Below, piece after piece: positions 1-14,611 of a DNA stretch of 64,000 bases. The stretch is from assembly GCA_027186245.1 (NCBI GenBank), contig CP114492.1:255501-319500 (forward strand), written 5' to 3'. The number at the start of each line of letters is the position of its first letter. Position 1 is the stretch's first letter. The position numbers and the translations under genes were made by a program. A model generated the notes under the pieces. The model saw only the letters and a list, made by a program, of their open reading frames with translations, was not told the DNA's origin and searched no databases. Origin of the DNA: Coriaria nepalensis (Eukaryota > Streptophyta > Magnoliopsida > Cucurbitales > Coriariaceae).

Positions 1-2
1 AT

Positions 3-305
3 TGTATAATTTGCTTATCGGAATTTAATACCGGAGATAGGGTTCGGCTTCTTCCGAAATGCAACCACGGATTTCATATTAAATGCATCGATAAATGGCT
101 TAGTACGCACTCGTCTTGCCCGAAATGTAGGCAGTGTTTGATCGAGACCTGCCACAAAATTATTGGCGGTTGTGGTGGTGGTGCCACCACGACCATGTTG
201 GCTAGCTCATCTGAAGTGCCTCGGCCGGTGGTAGTCCAAGAAAGTGTTGTAAGCATAGGGATTGGGCCCTTGGAACCGGAAGATTTGGTACGCAGTTATA
301 GGTGA
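3..305 (+). CDS. RING-H2 finger E3 ubiquitin ligase, ATL family (3' part only)
   Basis: The frame is open from base 3 to TGA 303-305 and its 5' end lies outside the window. It shows a RING-H2 finger in order: CIICL, then [15 protein letters not shown] and CPKC, giving the Cys-Cys, Cys-His-His-Cys and Cys-Cys zinc ligands. A Cys/Gly-rich linker follows, and the protein ends [12 protein letters not shown], a C-terminal box I associate with the ATL72-ATL80 type of plant ATL proteins. ATL ligases are membrane-anchored E3s with an N-terminal transmembrane segment and a GLD motif, both of which would lie upstream. ATL genes are usually intronless, consistent with the open frame. The family call is firm; the exact paralogue is not. 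Confidence 0.9.
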   Translation, partial: CIICLSEFNTGDRVRLLPKCNHGFHIKCIDKWLSTHSSCPKCRQCLIETCHKIIGGCGGGATTTMLASSSEVPRPVVVQESVVSIGIGPLEPEDLVRSYR

Positions 306-2842
306 TGTACATACACATATATAAAGATACATGAGTTAGTTAATTATAGCCAACTCTAGTTTTAATTTTGGTTATGAAAATTGTAATTATTTGTGTGAAA
401 ATTACAAGGTCAAAGGCTGTCCGGTAGAAAATGGTTCTAGCTAGTGTTAATCAATGGATCCTGAAACATGAAATTTGTACATATAATTGTAAATATGGGT
501 TTCTTCTCCATTTCTTTCTCTCTTTCTCTTTCGTTTCATTTTCAATTATCCCAGGTTTCTTTTAGATTAATTACACTAATTAAAGTTAATTAATTTAAAA
601 CAAATTGAAAAGTAGCTTTTGTTGGAATTTGATCTTGAGGTAAATCTGACAAAGAAAAGCATGAAGCAATTGGCCGGATCTTAGGACTCCGAGAAGGCGA
701 TTACTCTCATGATTGCATCGTATGCGTTACATTTACGTATTTATTAAACTTAATAATAACTATATAAAATGTAATTGACATCATGGGGTGGACCCCCACA
801 TGAAACCCTACAAAATGATAATGATGAGTTTTCCCCTTCTAGCTGAAGAAACAGACGTGGATGAGAAATGGTTCCCCCTTCTTGATTATCTCACGACGTT
901 TGTGGTTAAGGAATCACACTTTATCCAGATCTATGTATAAATTACATTTCATAAAATGGTGAACCCACATTTCGAGAAGCGTAGGATATGTTTCAGTAAG
1001 GATTAATTCTCTTAAAATTTTCATGACGGCGGTAGGATTACATTGTCCTAACTCTTAACCAAATCGTGGGCTTTTGTGCTTGGCTTGAAACATGTGAACA
1101 TGTTTCGCTAAGGATTAAAATTCTCTAAAAAAAAATTTCATGATGGCCGGAGAGAGTAACTACATTGTCCTAAACAGACATGGGCTTTTGTGCAGTGACT
1201 GAAAAAAGTTGACATCGAGGAAGAATAAGACCTCAAGTCCTGTTAATTTTAAACCCTAGTCCTGTTAAATGATTTGGATACGATACATATTAATGGAAGA
1301 GTGAGATTTCTATGATTCTAAGAATGTAATAAACTATATCTTTGTTGTAATGGTTCAGGTAAATCCCATTTATAACTTTCAGCTTTTTTTTTTTTTTTTT
1401 CCTTCCATGTTATGGTTGATGCAATTATATATAAAAGGAAACTTTGATGATTGTGGGCTATTCACGAAAGGGTTTAAGATTTTTTAACAACAATCAACTA
1501 TTTCATAAAAATAATTTTAAATTATTCCATATCGCACTGAAAGCTAGTATATATATATATATATATATATATGTGCAGCAGCAGCAGCTCTTGATTGAAG
1601 CCTGTTGAAGATTAATGGAAGCTGAGAGGGAAAAGCAAAAGCACGATCTTTGCTCCCACCAACAACAACTTTCAAATCGAATGAAGATTGTAATATCGAA
1701 TCTACTATATGTATCCACATGTCGTGTCTCCCTCTGGAGGGGTTCACCGCCATATTTCATATTATATATATATATATACTCTTGTTTTAGTAGGGATCAG
1801 AGTCAGACAAGATTATATTGATAAGGATGAGTAAAAAATTTGAATCCGATAAATTTGGATATGATATTTACCTTAAAAGATATTATCGGACTCATTATCG
1901 ATCCGATATATTAGATTATGAATCTCCGATCGGATGCTTGTAATTCGATATGTTAAATGAATAATTAAAATAAAATATAAAAATCTAAACTTTAAATTCA
2001 ACATGAATTTTACGATTTAAGAAGACTTAAAAATATTCTCTTATCGCATCTTTCATCTCCTCTCCAAAGTTAATATCGGTGTTGTCATCATCATCATACT
2101 CATCACCATCATTAATTCATACACTAGTTATATAAGTTCTAACTTTTATGAGGAAAAGAAAAATATGAATATGACTATTTATCGTAGTTTATGTTGTCCT
2201 TTTATTATCTTCATAGAATTTTCTCTAATCTTTAATGTCTTAATACAAATTACAAGTCTAGTCATCATCTTCCTGTAATCATCTCTGCAACTATTATGAT
2301 TTTGCTTGTGTTTTTCGGGAACTCTAGGAGGAGCTAGCCTAAGATTTCTAGCAGGAGCTAGCCTAAGTAATACAAAGTATCACTGTAGGGTCTTATCCGA
2401 TCATATATAAATTAAATACTCTTAATTTTTTATCTGTCGGATCAAATATATTTTCTAATAGATAAAAACGAATACTCGTTTGTATAGGATCGAATACAAT
2501 AATATATGATTCGACCCTTGTTCCTAAAAACGGGTAAAATAAAGTATATAAAAGTTAGGATGTAAAACAATATATTTGTAATAAAAGTTTAAATAATTCA
2601 TTTATAAAATTTAAAAGGTTTAAATCCAAAAATTAATTTTAGTAAAATTGAGGATGGATGACGGCTGCCTTAAATTGGAGCTTAGCTAATACGCAGCCAA
2701 AACGGCGTTATGACAATGGGAGAGAGTACGTAATGCAGCAGTTGCTAGATCAATCATTTCATCTTAAAAATTTTGGCTATAAACCAGCAAGATTACAGTT
2801 AGGAAATGAACTCCAGTTTCACCAAGCTAAAATAGATGGGCC
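306..2842. other. Intergenic, AT-rich, repeat-bearing
   Basis: No gene supported. It contains an imperfect tandem duplication (988-1202), a T-run near 1384, an AT dinucleotide tract near 1550-1571, and a stretch at about 1791-2520 with weakly inverted-repeat ends that may be a decayed transposon. Short ORFs here (for example 1503-1760 and 2658-2852) have no recognisable domain. Confidence 0.6.
988..1202. repeat. Imperfect tandem duplication, about 110 bp unit
   Basis: Unit 1 (988-1099) and unit 2 (1100-about 1202) share in the same order ATGTTTC.g.TAAGGATTA, TTTTCATGA, TACATTGTCCTAA and GGGCTTTTGTGC. Spacing drifts by a few bases, so this is an old duplication. It sits in the 3' flank of the ATL gene. 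Confidence 0.75.
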
Positions 2843-5194
2843 CTACCAATAGTCCTTACAAGAGCAAAAACCGTGTTTGAAATGGTGAAACCTAGTAGCA
2901 TCTCTAACAACAATTTCCCTCCCAACAAGCTTGGAAATAAACTTAATAGCAGAATGGCAGTCGTTACACACTCTGAGATTCTTCATGATCCTTAAAGTCG
3001 TATTTTCCGGTGTGCTTATCAACCCGAAAGTAATTGCTAGTTTCTCGCTATGATGTTGTAAAATCTCCTCCTTAACTTCTTCCTCGAGATCATGAAGCAC
3101 GGATTCTGTATCGGGAACAAAACCCATCTTCTTAATCTCCTTCCAAATCTTCCTCATCGCCTCGTAAATTTCGTCTCTCCTCGGATGGGCCCCATCTTCA
3201 GCCCCAAACACATGAACCTTGTCCTGAATTTGAACCCAGCTAAACCCTTGTTCCTTCTTCACTCCTCTATCCTTCATTAATTTCCTAACATTAGCTGCCT
3301 TTTCCCATTTCCCACATACTGAATAAACATTAGCAAGAGCCGAGTATGCCCCACTATTTCCCGGCTCGATTGAGAGCAACTTGTCGGCTGCAATCTCTGC
3401 CATTTCCACGTTCTTATAAACCTTACACGAAGCTAAGAGCGAGCCCCAGGCTATAACGTCTGGTTCAATAGCCATGTTTTGTATGAACCTGTATGCTTCT
3501 TGGATCAAACCCGAACGAGCATATAGGTCTATCATGCAAGCACAATGGCTTAGAGTCGGTCCAATTTTATAAACATTAATCATTTGATTGTAATAAACCC
3601 AGCCTTGTTCAACTAATCCAACATGTACACAAGCCAAGAGCACACCCACATAAGTAATATGGTCCGGAATTATACTATTTTCCAACATTTTATCAAACAG
3701 CTTTATCGCTTCTTCTCCTAAACCATGTTGAGCCAAAGCCATAATCATAGAAGTCCAAGAGGTCGTTTCACACTTCCGAGAAATCATATTAAACACTCTT
3801 CTCGCATTTTCAATGCTACCCGATTTTGCATACATTGAAATCAAAGCACTGCTAATAGAAACTGATAATTCTTTGCCGACTCTTATAGCACTAGCATGTA
3901 TTTGTTTCCCATGATTTAAACAAGCCAAGTTCGAACTCACACTTAACATAGAAGCTAGAGTGTACCTATTCGGATTAGGGCCTTCTCTGACCATTAGCCG
4001 GAAAAGATCCACCGCATCGCTATACAAACCATTTTGCACATACCCTACGATCATAGCCGTCCAAGCGATCACATCTCGAGATCGTAACTTGTTGAATATT
4101 TCTCTAGCAGGGTTTACATCTCCTATCTTGACATAGCCGTCTAGTAGAGATGTAAAAGCTATGACATTAAGATCTCCTGCCCTACTTTTTTCAACAACCT
4201 TACGAGCCATATCTATCCCGCCTGATTTAGCATACATTGAAATCAAAGCATTTCCTACTGCTCCATAAGTGTCAAACTCAGTCCGAATAATATAACTGTG
4301 GATCTGTTTGCCGAAAATCAAGTTCTCGAGATTCGCACAAGCAGATAAGGCACTAGCCAGAGTGAACTTATCGGGTTTCAAACAAGAATCTTTCAACATC
4401 TTAGAGAATATTCCAAGTGCTTCAGAATCGTACCCATATTGGTTATAACCCGAAATCATCGAGTTCCATGAAACTATATCTCTTTCAGGCAGTTGGTTAA
4501 AGCGGGAAGCGGCGAGATCCACCTGCCCAGATTGCATATCCAATGAAATCATAGCGTTCCAGCTTGATGCATCTTTCAATCTCATCCTATTGAAAATGAC
4601 TCTAGCCGTTATTGGATCGCCGGATTTTCCATACATGTTGAGTAGAGAATTAGCAACGGGTAAACAACTACAAAGTCCAAGCTTAAATACAAATGAGTGG
4701 ACCTTTCTACCAAGCTCTAAAGCTTCAACTGAAGCACAGGAGGCAAGAACATTAGTGAGAGTGAATTCGGTAGGTAAAACTCTATTGGAAATCATCTCAG
4801 AAAATATTGAAATCGCGCAATGAAAAAGACCCTTATGATTGTAACCTGCTATTATTGAGGTCCAGGAAACAGGGTCAGACTCTGGCATTTGGGAAAGGAT
4901 TTTACGAGAAAGGTCAAACTTTCCCTGTTTAGCGTAGGCAGAGATAATGATGTTCCAAGAAAAATTAGATTTCAGGGGCATATCGTCAAATACTTGGTGG
5001 GCATTATGGAGAAAACCAGTTTGTCCGTAACAGTTCATGAGATTGTTCATCAAGTACACGCCAAGATGAAGACCGAGCTTTATTATCTGAGCGTGGATTG
5101 ATCTTCCGGCTAATGGGTCTCTCCTTTTGAGGCTTGTTTGAAGGAGATCTGCAAACAAGTAGGAAGAGTAAGAGTGTGCGTTTGAGACTTCCAT
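2843..5194 (-). CDS. PLS-class pentatricopeptide repeat protein with E and DYW domains
   Basis: Single-exon gene of 783 residues. PPR proteins bind organellar RNA in sequence-specific fashion, and DYW members usually act in C-to-U RNA editing in mitochondria or plastids. Tandem PPR motifs fill residues of about 45-650, recognisable by repeated segments such as WNAMISLDMQSGQVDLA and WTSMIMALAQHG. E/E+ and DYW domains follow: HSEKLAI carries the deaminase-like His and Glu, CNDCHSA carries the CxxCH zinc motif, and the protein ends in the triplet DYW. Overall it resembles the Arabidopsis AT2G22070 (PCMP-H41) protein as I remember it. The start was chosen as the first ATG of the open frame, just upstream of PPR similarity; a clear targeting peptide is not obvious. 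The gene looks intact. Confidence 0.95.
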   Translation of the reverse strand: MEVSNAHSYSSYLFADLLQTSLKRRDPLAGRSIHAQIIKLGLHLGVYLMNNLMNCYGQTGFLHNAHQVFDDMPLKSNFSWNIIISAYAKQGKFDLSRKILSQMPESDPVSWTSIIAGYNHKGLFHCAISIFSEMISNRVLPTEFTLTNVLASCASVEALELGRKVHSFVFKLGLCSCLPVANSLLNMYGKSGDPITARVIFNRMRLKDASSWNAMISLDMQSGQVDLAASRFNQLPERDIVSWNSMISGYNQYGYDSEALGIFSKMLKDSCLKPDKFTLASALSACANLENLIFGKQIHSYIIRTEFDTYGAVGNALISMYAKSGGIDMARKVVEKSRAGDLNVIAFTSLLDGYVKIGDVNPAREIFNKLRSRDVIAWTAMIVGYVQNGLYSDAVDLFRLMVREGPNPNRYTLASMLSVSSNLACLNHGKQIHASAIRVGKELSVSISSALISMYAKSGSIENARRVFNMISRKCETTSWTSMIMALAQHGLGEEAIKLFDKMLENSIIPDHITYVGVLLACVHVGLVEQGWVYYNQMINVYKIGPTLSHCACMIDLYARSGLIQEAYRFIQNMAIEPDVIAWGSLLASCKVYKNVEMAEIAADKLLSIEPGNSGAYSALANVYSVCGKWEKAANVRKLMKDRGVKKEQGFSWVQIQDKVHVFGAEDGAHPRRDEIYEAMRKIWKEIKKMGFVPDTESVLHDLEEEVKEEILQHHSEKLAITFGLISTPENTTLRIMKNLRVCNDCHSAIKFISKLVGREIVVRDATRFHHFKHGFCSCKDYW

Positions 5195-5597
5195 TTATAG
5201 TCTTGAAGAAATATCGACCTTGGAATTAAAGGTCCGTCGGCATTTTGGAGCAAGAGAGATTACGAAACCAAAATGGCGGGAATCATAGTAACCAGTAAGG
5301 AGGAGCTGATGCATACATAACAAGACGGTGGTTATAAAGCGGGTGTAGTGACCCGTAACTTATTAGAGCTCGGCTCGTTTGAACAAAGTTCGGATTTGAC
5401 CATTCTCGATAAAAACATCGCCAAACTCAAAAATTAAAAGATACCCGACTCGGTTCGATAAGATTAATCTTATATTACGACATCAATTATACAAATTACA
5501 GTCCAATTTATATCAATGCATGCACCAAACGGGAAGAAAATGTAATTTTTAAATATTGTTTATAATTATTAAAATTAATAATACATCAAATTATATC

Positions 5598-5639
<42 letters not shown>

Positions 5640-6640
5640 CAAAAGGTGACAAAACAGTCCCTTAGCTTTGAATTTACTCTAAGCCGGGCAGGTTGCTGCT
5701 TTTCTACGTACAAATTGATTAGAGCTACCCCGTAGTTATTAAATTTATGATATTATTAATATATTTTAAACTTTAATTTAATGGGAATATGCAACTGCAA
5801 CATGCTGCCGACTAGTTATGGTTTGACACCAAGAAAACAAAAAGAGGAATATCCCTATTCACTTCTCTTCTTTATATGTATGTATCTCTATATAATAAAG
5901 AAATGGATCTTAATATATGTGATTATTTTTACTTTTTTCTTTTTTTTCTTCTTTTTTTTCTTCTTTTTTAAAAATATGGGATCTTATTGATTAGTGGACC
6001 ATGATTATATTATATAGTTTGTTATATTATATAGTTTGTTATATTATATAGTTTGTTATATTATATAGTTTGTTAAAAGAAGCTTTCGTATCATCTTGTT
6101 TCAAGTTCCCGTTCGGTATTGTACTATTGATATTGATATCGGCACCGGATTCAAAAAGATAAATATATAATTTTTTTTTTAATTATATTATTTATTATAT
6201 CAATTGAATTAAAAAAAAAATATTATAATTTTAAATTTATTTTATATATTTAATTATATATATATATATATGTATAATAATAATACTAGTATCGAATCAA
6301 AATCTATCATAATATAGAATTTTAACATTGAAATCAGATATCTTAAAAGTTTCGACTTAATTAATATTAATATCGGGAAAAAAGATCACTTCTAACTTTT
6401 TATTAATTCTATTTTATTAAAATCATAAAATTATTATATTCTCTTAACACTTAATATTAAAATATTTATTTTTTTTCAAATATATATCTTTGTAAGATAT
6501 TTTATACAATATTTAAATTTGATAGATTTATAAATAATTTTTATAAATTTTTCTTTCCATAACTCTATATATTTTTGTATTCTTATTAAAATTAGAGCCA
6601 TATACTTCAAAGAATTTATAAAAAGCACCCTAGTCTTTAG
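5195..6640. other. Intergenic, strongly AT-rich
   Basis: Upstream region of the PPR gene and distal upstream region of the actin gene. It holds an AT dinucleotide tract (5608-5636), pyrimidine runs near 5935-5970, and a four-copy 17-bp tandem repeat (6006-6073). No gene or domain seen. Confidence 0.6.
6006..6073. repeat. Tandem repeat, 17 bp x 4
   Basis: Four exact copies of TATATTATATAGTTTGT run head to tail with no mismatches, suggesting recent expansion or homogenisation. Confidence 0.95.
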
Positions 6641-6965
6641 ACGATTCTAGAATTTCTTGTTAGGAAACCGTTCACATATCACTCTGTCGTGTCCGAGCCG
6701 AAGCCGATGTGGCAAAAAGCCGAAAGGAAAAGGAACCGACGGCTGATATTAAATCGGAGCCAAAGAGAGAGAGAAAGAAGAAAAAGAGAAAGAAATCTTG
6801 ACGAGAGAGAACATGGTGGTGGGTAAGGCTGTCCAGCCAAGCCAGGTCATCCTATCTTTACTACTCGTGGTCGAAATGATGCTCACATCTTCTTAAATTC
6901 GCTCCCCCTAATTTCGCTCGCATTTCATTTGCATTTCATTCCCCCCCCCCCTCTCAATCCTCTTC

Positions 6966-7932
6966 CCCCATATAAATCCTCTCTTTTTTTCTCAACCCTC
7001 CTTCCACTCTTTGCCTTCTCCTTCACTCAGCAGCTTTCTCTCTCTGCCTCTCGGAAGAGAAGGTAGACAGATTGGAAACAGCGCGGCCTTCGTCGTCTTC
7101 TTCGATCTTCGTTTTTTTCGTCTCTGCAATTGAAGGTACGATCGAGCTTCGATCTGTCACTTACATCTTTGATTTATGCTTAATTTCGAGTTCTGGACGG
7201 TTTCTTTGCTTCTGTTTTAGGTATTTTAGCTTGGTACTGGTTTATTTAGCTTCGATCTGATTGTTTGATTTTCTTTTGAGCTTTTTTTTTGGTTCGAAAC
7301 GTTGGATTCCGAATTTTCTAGATTGGAATTGATTTTTCATCTGTTCGATTTTCGATGTTGCTATTTCTTTTTTCCTACTAAAGTAGCTGAAATATTTAAA
7401 GTTTCTGCTGGTTGAGGCATCGGCACAGTTTGACTGGTATAATGGAGTCAGATTGTGTATATTAGTAATTGATCTACGGCTCTGTCCTTAAATTTTATCT
7501 ATATCTGCTGTTGGAATTGAGATCTAGAACCCCGTTATGCTTGCATTGGTAGTGGATCTGCATTTTCAGTTTGTTCCTTCTTATGGTGCAAGGTTAACTT
7601 GTTGGAGAATATGATGTTGAGGGATCTTCTTTTGTTTGATTGTCTGATCTGATCTGATCTGCCTTTGTGACTTGAATGTTTGCTTTTGAAGAATCATCAA
7701 GATGATTTCCATTTTTAATGAAATGAAATTTTGTGGCCTTTTATTCGTGTCCGATTAGGTCTTTGGATTCTTCAGTCATTGTCCTTAAAAACAACTGTTG
7801 TAGTATCTCAAGTGCTGCTTCTGTGAATCACTTTCGTGCTAACCTCTGAGATCAAAATTGGGACTCTGTTGGATTTTTTTTCCTACTTCTGATTTCTTTT
7901 CCTCTCTCTGTTGAGTGTAGCTTCTGTTAGAA
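6966..7932 (+). promoter_or_regulatory. Actin core promoter, leader exon and 5'-UTR intron
   Basis: A TATA box (TATAAAT at 6971) is followed by a CT-rich leader. The leader exon appears to end at 7135 (ATTGAAG before GTACGATC), and a 785-bp intron, 7136-7920, ends TTGAGTGTAG. The second leader piece is only 12 bases before ATG 7933. A long intron just upstream of the ATG is characteristic of plant actin genes and is known in the family to boost expression. Confidence 0.8.
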
Positions 7933-9340
<1,408 letters not shown>

Positions 9341-10708
9341 GTTCTAAAAAAAGGTTGCTTTCATGGTGAGTTGTTTCGGTTTTAGTTGGCTTTTTTGTGT
9401 CATGTGTCATGTGAACTCTTAGTCCTGGTTGAGGTGAATTAAGTGTCCAGAAGGGAAATCCATCATAGGAGGGTGGGTATATTTTATGTTATATGTCACG
9501 AGCAAACTATATGCGCTGTCGCTGGCTCAGAATTACCCTCTGGATTTGGTAGGCAGAAAGATTTTCTTCTATATAGCCTGGCCCTTGGTTCATTTTAATT
9601 CAACCGTGTTTATTTTAGTAGGATGTTTGTACTAGAAGAATGATTGTGGTGCGTTTTTTCTTTTTTTTTTTCCTGCCTTCATTTCATTTAAAGATTGATA
9701 TCTGAGGTTTCTTTCTTTCTTTCTTTCCCTTTTTTTTTTTAAATTTTTTTGAAGAGAACATTAATGTTAATAGTCAGTGTATGAGACGTATTAGTGTCAG
9801 TTTGCAGCCATAAACTTGTTATTGAATTGATATTTATTATGGGATCGAAAAGCTTATAATTAGCAATCTCTACTATTTGCTACTATTTGGTCCACCTTTA
9901 ATCTACAAGGTTGGGAATTTGCACTTATAACATGTCACCTGATTCAACTTAAGGTATATCCTAAAATCAGTCTGAATTTCAGTTCATCAAGAAATTTCAA
10001 ATTCAAAACATTAGTGGGGTCAGGTGTATTCTATCAACGGTAAAGTTGATGGTGGGTGATGGCCGAAAGTAATTGAGATTAGGAAACAAGTACTCTTTCT
10101 ATTGCATACATTTCCGGAGAACACGTGAAGAATCTTGTTGACATTTGTCGTTCTACAAATTCTGCACAAGTCTCTCCTTCATTATTCACTTTTTGACTAC
10201 AATGGTCCGAACCTTGACTTGAACTTTCATTGGGGATGGAAATTCACTTGAGAAAGATGTGCAATTTGCGATGTGATGTTTTACTGTAAACAGATATGTA
10301 CATCGGAGATTTGATGGGATTCACCTTAATTTTAGTTTATTGAGAATATCTCGTATAATTTACAGTGGCCTAATACTAATTTCCTATTGACATGTATTTT
10401 TTGTACATAAAAAGGAGCTACTATATATATATTTACTTTCTTATTTACTTCAATTTGTGTTAACACAGTACTAATAAGTAATTTGTAATATCTAAGAGCC
10501 CATTCCGAAGTTCTTATAAATAGTTATAAATATTTTTTCTACTTAGAAATATCAAAAAAAAAAAAAATTTAATTTTTTATTTATTTATGAGTTATTTTAC
10601 TCATAAACATATATTTTTTCGAAACATTCTCAAACGCACTCTGATTCTAATTCGTGACTTTTCTCTGTTTTTTAGCATTTCTCTCACAATCAAAACAAGA
10701 AAAAGCAC

Positions 10709-11372
<664 letters not shown>

Positions 11373-11863
11373 AAAAGAAGTGTAATTTATGATTTGATTT
11401 TAGATCTTAGAAGTGCTTCGATTACGTACTATCTTTGCTATCTCGGATTTTGAAAAATGAAAATTCTCGCTTTAGACGTGTTCTATTTCCATATTGATTC
11501 TCTTTATTCCATTCTCTATTAACGGCGGTTTTGTTTCTTTATTCATTTCTTCATCATAATCATAATAAACTACTATTTCAATCATTTCTATAGTTGATAT
11601 AATAAACTACATAATTTATGCAAAAATTTTACCCTTATTGTAAGGGTGGTAATGGTCTATTTTTAACCAAGGTTTACCTGGAAGGGCACAAATTTAGGAC
11701 TAAATTGAAGAATTCTAAGTAAAATTATTGTTTGGACCAAATCCAGGTCTCCATACAAACCTAATTTATAATAACTTAATCATATAATATAGTAATGCTG
11801 ATAATGCCCCGTTTTGTAGGACCCCCCTTGGGCATTGTAAATTATCTAAGATTAAATCTCTCT
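11373..11863. other. Spacer between convergent H3.1 and CARA genes
   Basis: AT-rich, holding the 3' ends of the two genes. No separate gene or repeat seen. Confidence 0.6.
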
Positions 11864-14219
11864 TCATTTCTGTTTTGCTTGCTTCATCAGCTTTAGGAAC
11901 TCCCCAAAAACTGTAGAAGAAAGAAAAAGATCATGTTAGTCTGTTGGGCTGAAGTTTCTTACACAAGTCTCTAATTTTAGAGTTTGTCGAGAAACGGAAT
12001 CAATTACCAGAATCTGAATCATGGGGTCCAGGGGATGCTTCAGGGTGGTATTGAAGAGACATAATGTTTTGTGCCGGAAAAGCCAAACCAGCACAGCTTC
12101 CATCATTAAGATTGATATGCGTCACTTCCACACCTTCTGGAAGTGAGGCTGGGTCAACAGCATAGTTATGATTCTGCCACATATTCATATATACATATAT
12201 ATGCTTTCAAGATCAATATATAAAAATAATCATAAATCCAAGAATTACTTAGAAGATAAGTCCAGACCTGGGCACTAATCTCAACACGGCCATCCCGAAG
12301 GTTACGAACGGGATGATTTCCTCCATGGTGACCAAATTTCATTTTGTATGTTTTACCTCCCAAGGCCTGGCCCAATAACTGATGGCCCATGCAAATCCCA
12401 AAAACTGGAACCTTTCCAAGAATTTCCTTCACTGTCTTAACTGCATATGGGACTGCAGATGGGTCGCCTGGGCCATTGCTGAAAAGGACCCCATCTGGGT
12501 TCAACCTTAAAGTCTCGAAGGCAGGCCATGTTGATGGCACAACCGTGATTTTGCAGCCATATGACGCTAAGCGTCTCAGGATGTTGCTCTTGATTCCAAA
12601 ATCATAAGCCACAACCTTCAAAATGAAAAAAAAAAAGGAAAAGGAAAAAAGACATTACCAGAAACATGTGTTTTGGGTTAAAAAATTGAAACTAGAAAAT
12701 GCATAAGCAGTTAATATCAATAATACTAACATGGAAGTTCTTTGCAGCTTGTACATTAGAGGTGAACTCGAATTCTGAAATGGTTCTATCGACCCATTCA
12801 TAGGGAGCCTTGCATGAAACTCCACTAATCAAATCAATACCTACAAAATTGCAGCAAGAAAGTTATGTACTATTAAACGAAAATCAGGAGAAATTTATAC
12901 CGAATGAAATCCTCACCAATAATATCCCATGAACGAGACATCTCTAATAGCTCCTTGTCCGGTTTCGATTCTTCCGTGCTCAAAACACCAATAAGGCTTC
13001 CATCTTGCCTTAGTCTACGAGTAATGCTCCGAGTGTCAACATCATCTGTTTTGTTTCAATAATGAATATTGGCAAGAATTGAAACCCAAAAAGCAAAACG
13101 AAATAATTTAGGTAAACTGCAAATTATTGGTCTAATGAAATTACTAAGGTGCAAAACAAACTTACAAATTCCCATGATGTTCCTTTCAGCTAAATAATCA
13201 TCAAGTGTCTTTTCAGACCTCCAATTTGAAGTGCTGCAAGAAAATTAATAGAAAAACTAACACGTAAACACAAAAGAGCAGCAGGAAACGAACACTTTAT
13301 GAGTGATTCTGAACCAGAACAGGAACAAGAAAACCCGTAACTACCTAATACTTAAGCTTCTGATCACAAGGCCAGCAAGAAAGCATTGAGTTGATTCTTC
13401 ATCATCTATTAAGCAAAAGTAAGAAAATTAAACAGCTATACAATTTCCAAGGGGAGAGATTAGTACAAAGATAACAAGTGTATAAAACTTACCAAAATTA
13501 ATGCCGGTATTTCCAATATGTGGGTTTGTCATTAGCACAAACTGACCAGCATAACTAGGGTCAGTTAGAATTTCCTGGTACCTGCATTTTGATTTGATAA
13601 AACCATTTATCAGACCTTTGAAAATCATGAGTTAATGAGATAATTATTGTGTTAACTCACAATTTTCAAGAACAGAGTTTTCCCAAACTGCAGTTTAAAA
13701 AAGCATGCTCAAAACCCAAACTAATAAGAGCACACACGCATAATAGTTCCACTTCTCTGAATTGAAAAATAAGAGATATTTGGATAATTGCATTAAGTTC
13801 ATTTCAGCATGCAACAATGCAAACCAAAGATCGGTTTCTTACAATCAAGTTACAGAAAGAATACTGACCCAGTCAAAGATGTATTGAAGACAACTTCACC
13901 AACTTGAGTGCCGGAAGCACCAAAGGATTTAGCCCTCCAGATGGAACCATCTTCAAGCACCAATCTAGCATCCGATAGCTTCCATGGTCTCTCTCCCAAG
14001 CCTTAAATAAAAAAAATTAGTGCTTCAGAACGGCAAAAAAGAAAGTGAGATAGTACGGAAATTTTCATTTTTGGTGAGGTTACCTAGAACGGCGGCGCTG
14101 GAAGCGGCAGCAGCAGAGCATCTGATAGCAAAGAGCTTAACTTTCTGATCGAATGGACTTGTTTTTGAATGGAAGAGATTCGACGAAAATTTCGCCACCG
14201 CAAATGCTCCGGTCGCCAT
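11864..14219 (-). CDS. CARA: Carbamoyl-phosphate synthase small (glutamine amidotransferase) subunit, plastid
   Basis: Ten exons join in frame to 428 residues: 14084-14219, 13869-14001, 13493-13581, 13345-13405, 13166-13233, 12917-13045, 12731-12840, 12268-12615, 12008-12173 and 11864-11910. The subunit hydrolyses glutamine and passes ammonia to CARB, giving carbamoyl phosphate for arginine and pyrimidine synthesis. The first 45 residues are Ser/Ala-rich and fit a plastid transit peptide. The N-terminal CPSase_sm domain follows, then a class I amidotransferase domain with the nucleophile motif [14 protein letters not shown] and the His-Glu pair in [10 protein letters not shown]. The unspliced frame stops just after DSDS, but that stop is intronic: the donor at 12007 joins a 47-bp last exon encoding [15 protein letters not shown]. 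The gene looks intact. Confidence 0.95.
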
Positions 14220-14611
14220 GGACTCTCTCTCTCACTCTTTAGCAAGCTCGCTTCTGGTTTGGTCCGGGGTTTTTCTCCAACTCCATAAACTTTGACGCCC
14301 TTATATTTTGTCGTATAGCTAAACCGATTTGTCGTATGTTTTGTTTTGTTTTGTTTTGTTTTGTTTTGTTTTGTTTTTGAACTGTTATTTCAAGAACTTT
14401 AATTCAAAAGGCAAGCATGTTTTAATAATTCAATCCAGTCCATAAGAACATATCTTTCTTTGATCCCAGTTGAAACATTACATCTGTCTAAATCCTAGAT
14501 GAGCACCAACACAGGAAAAAGAAAAAGGAAAAAAAGAAAATTTTATCACCTTATTTATATATTTTTTAAATTATGAGATTTTTTAACTTATTATTAATTT
14601 AAGATCTGTCT
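14220..14611. other. CARA upstream region with TTTTG microsatellite
   Basis: Contains (TTTTG)n at 14338-14378. The part from about 14540 onward is probably the downstream end of the LINE remnant that continues beyond the LTR element (minus-strand reading DLKLIIS). Confidence 0.6.

Noticed and set aside
1503..1760. Short ORFs over the AT tract near 1550
   Set aside because: Translate partly to YIYIYIYI from the microsatellite; not genes.
2658..2852. 64-codon plus-strand ORF overlapping the PPR 3' end
   Set aside because: No recognisable domain, overlaps the antisense PPR stop, and sits in AT-rich flank.
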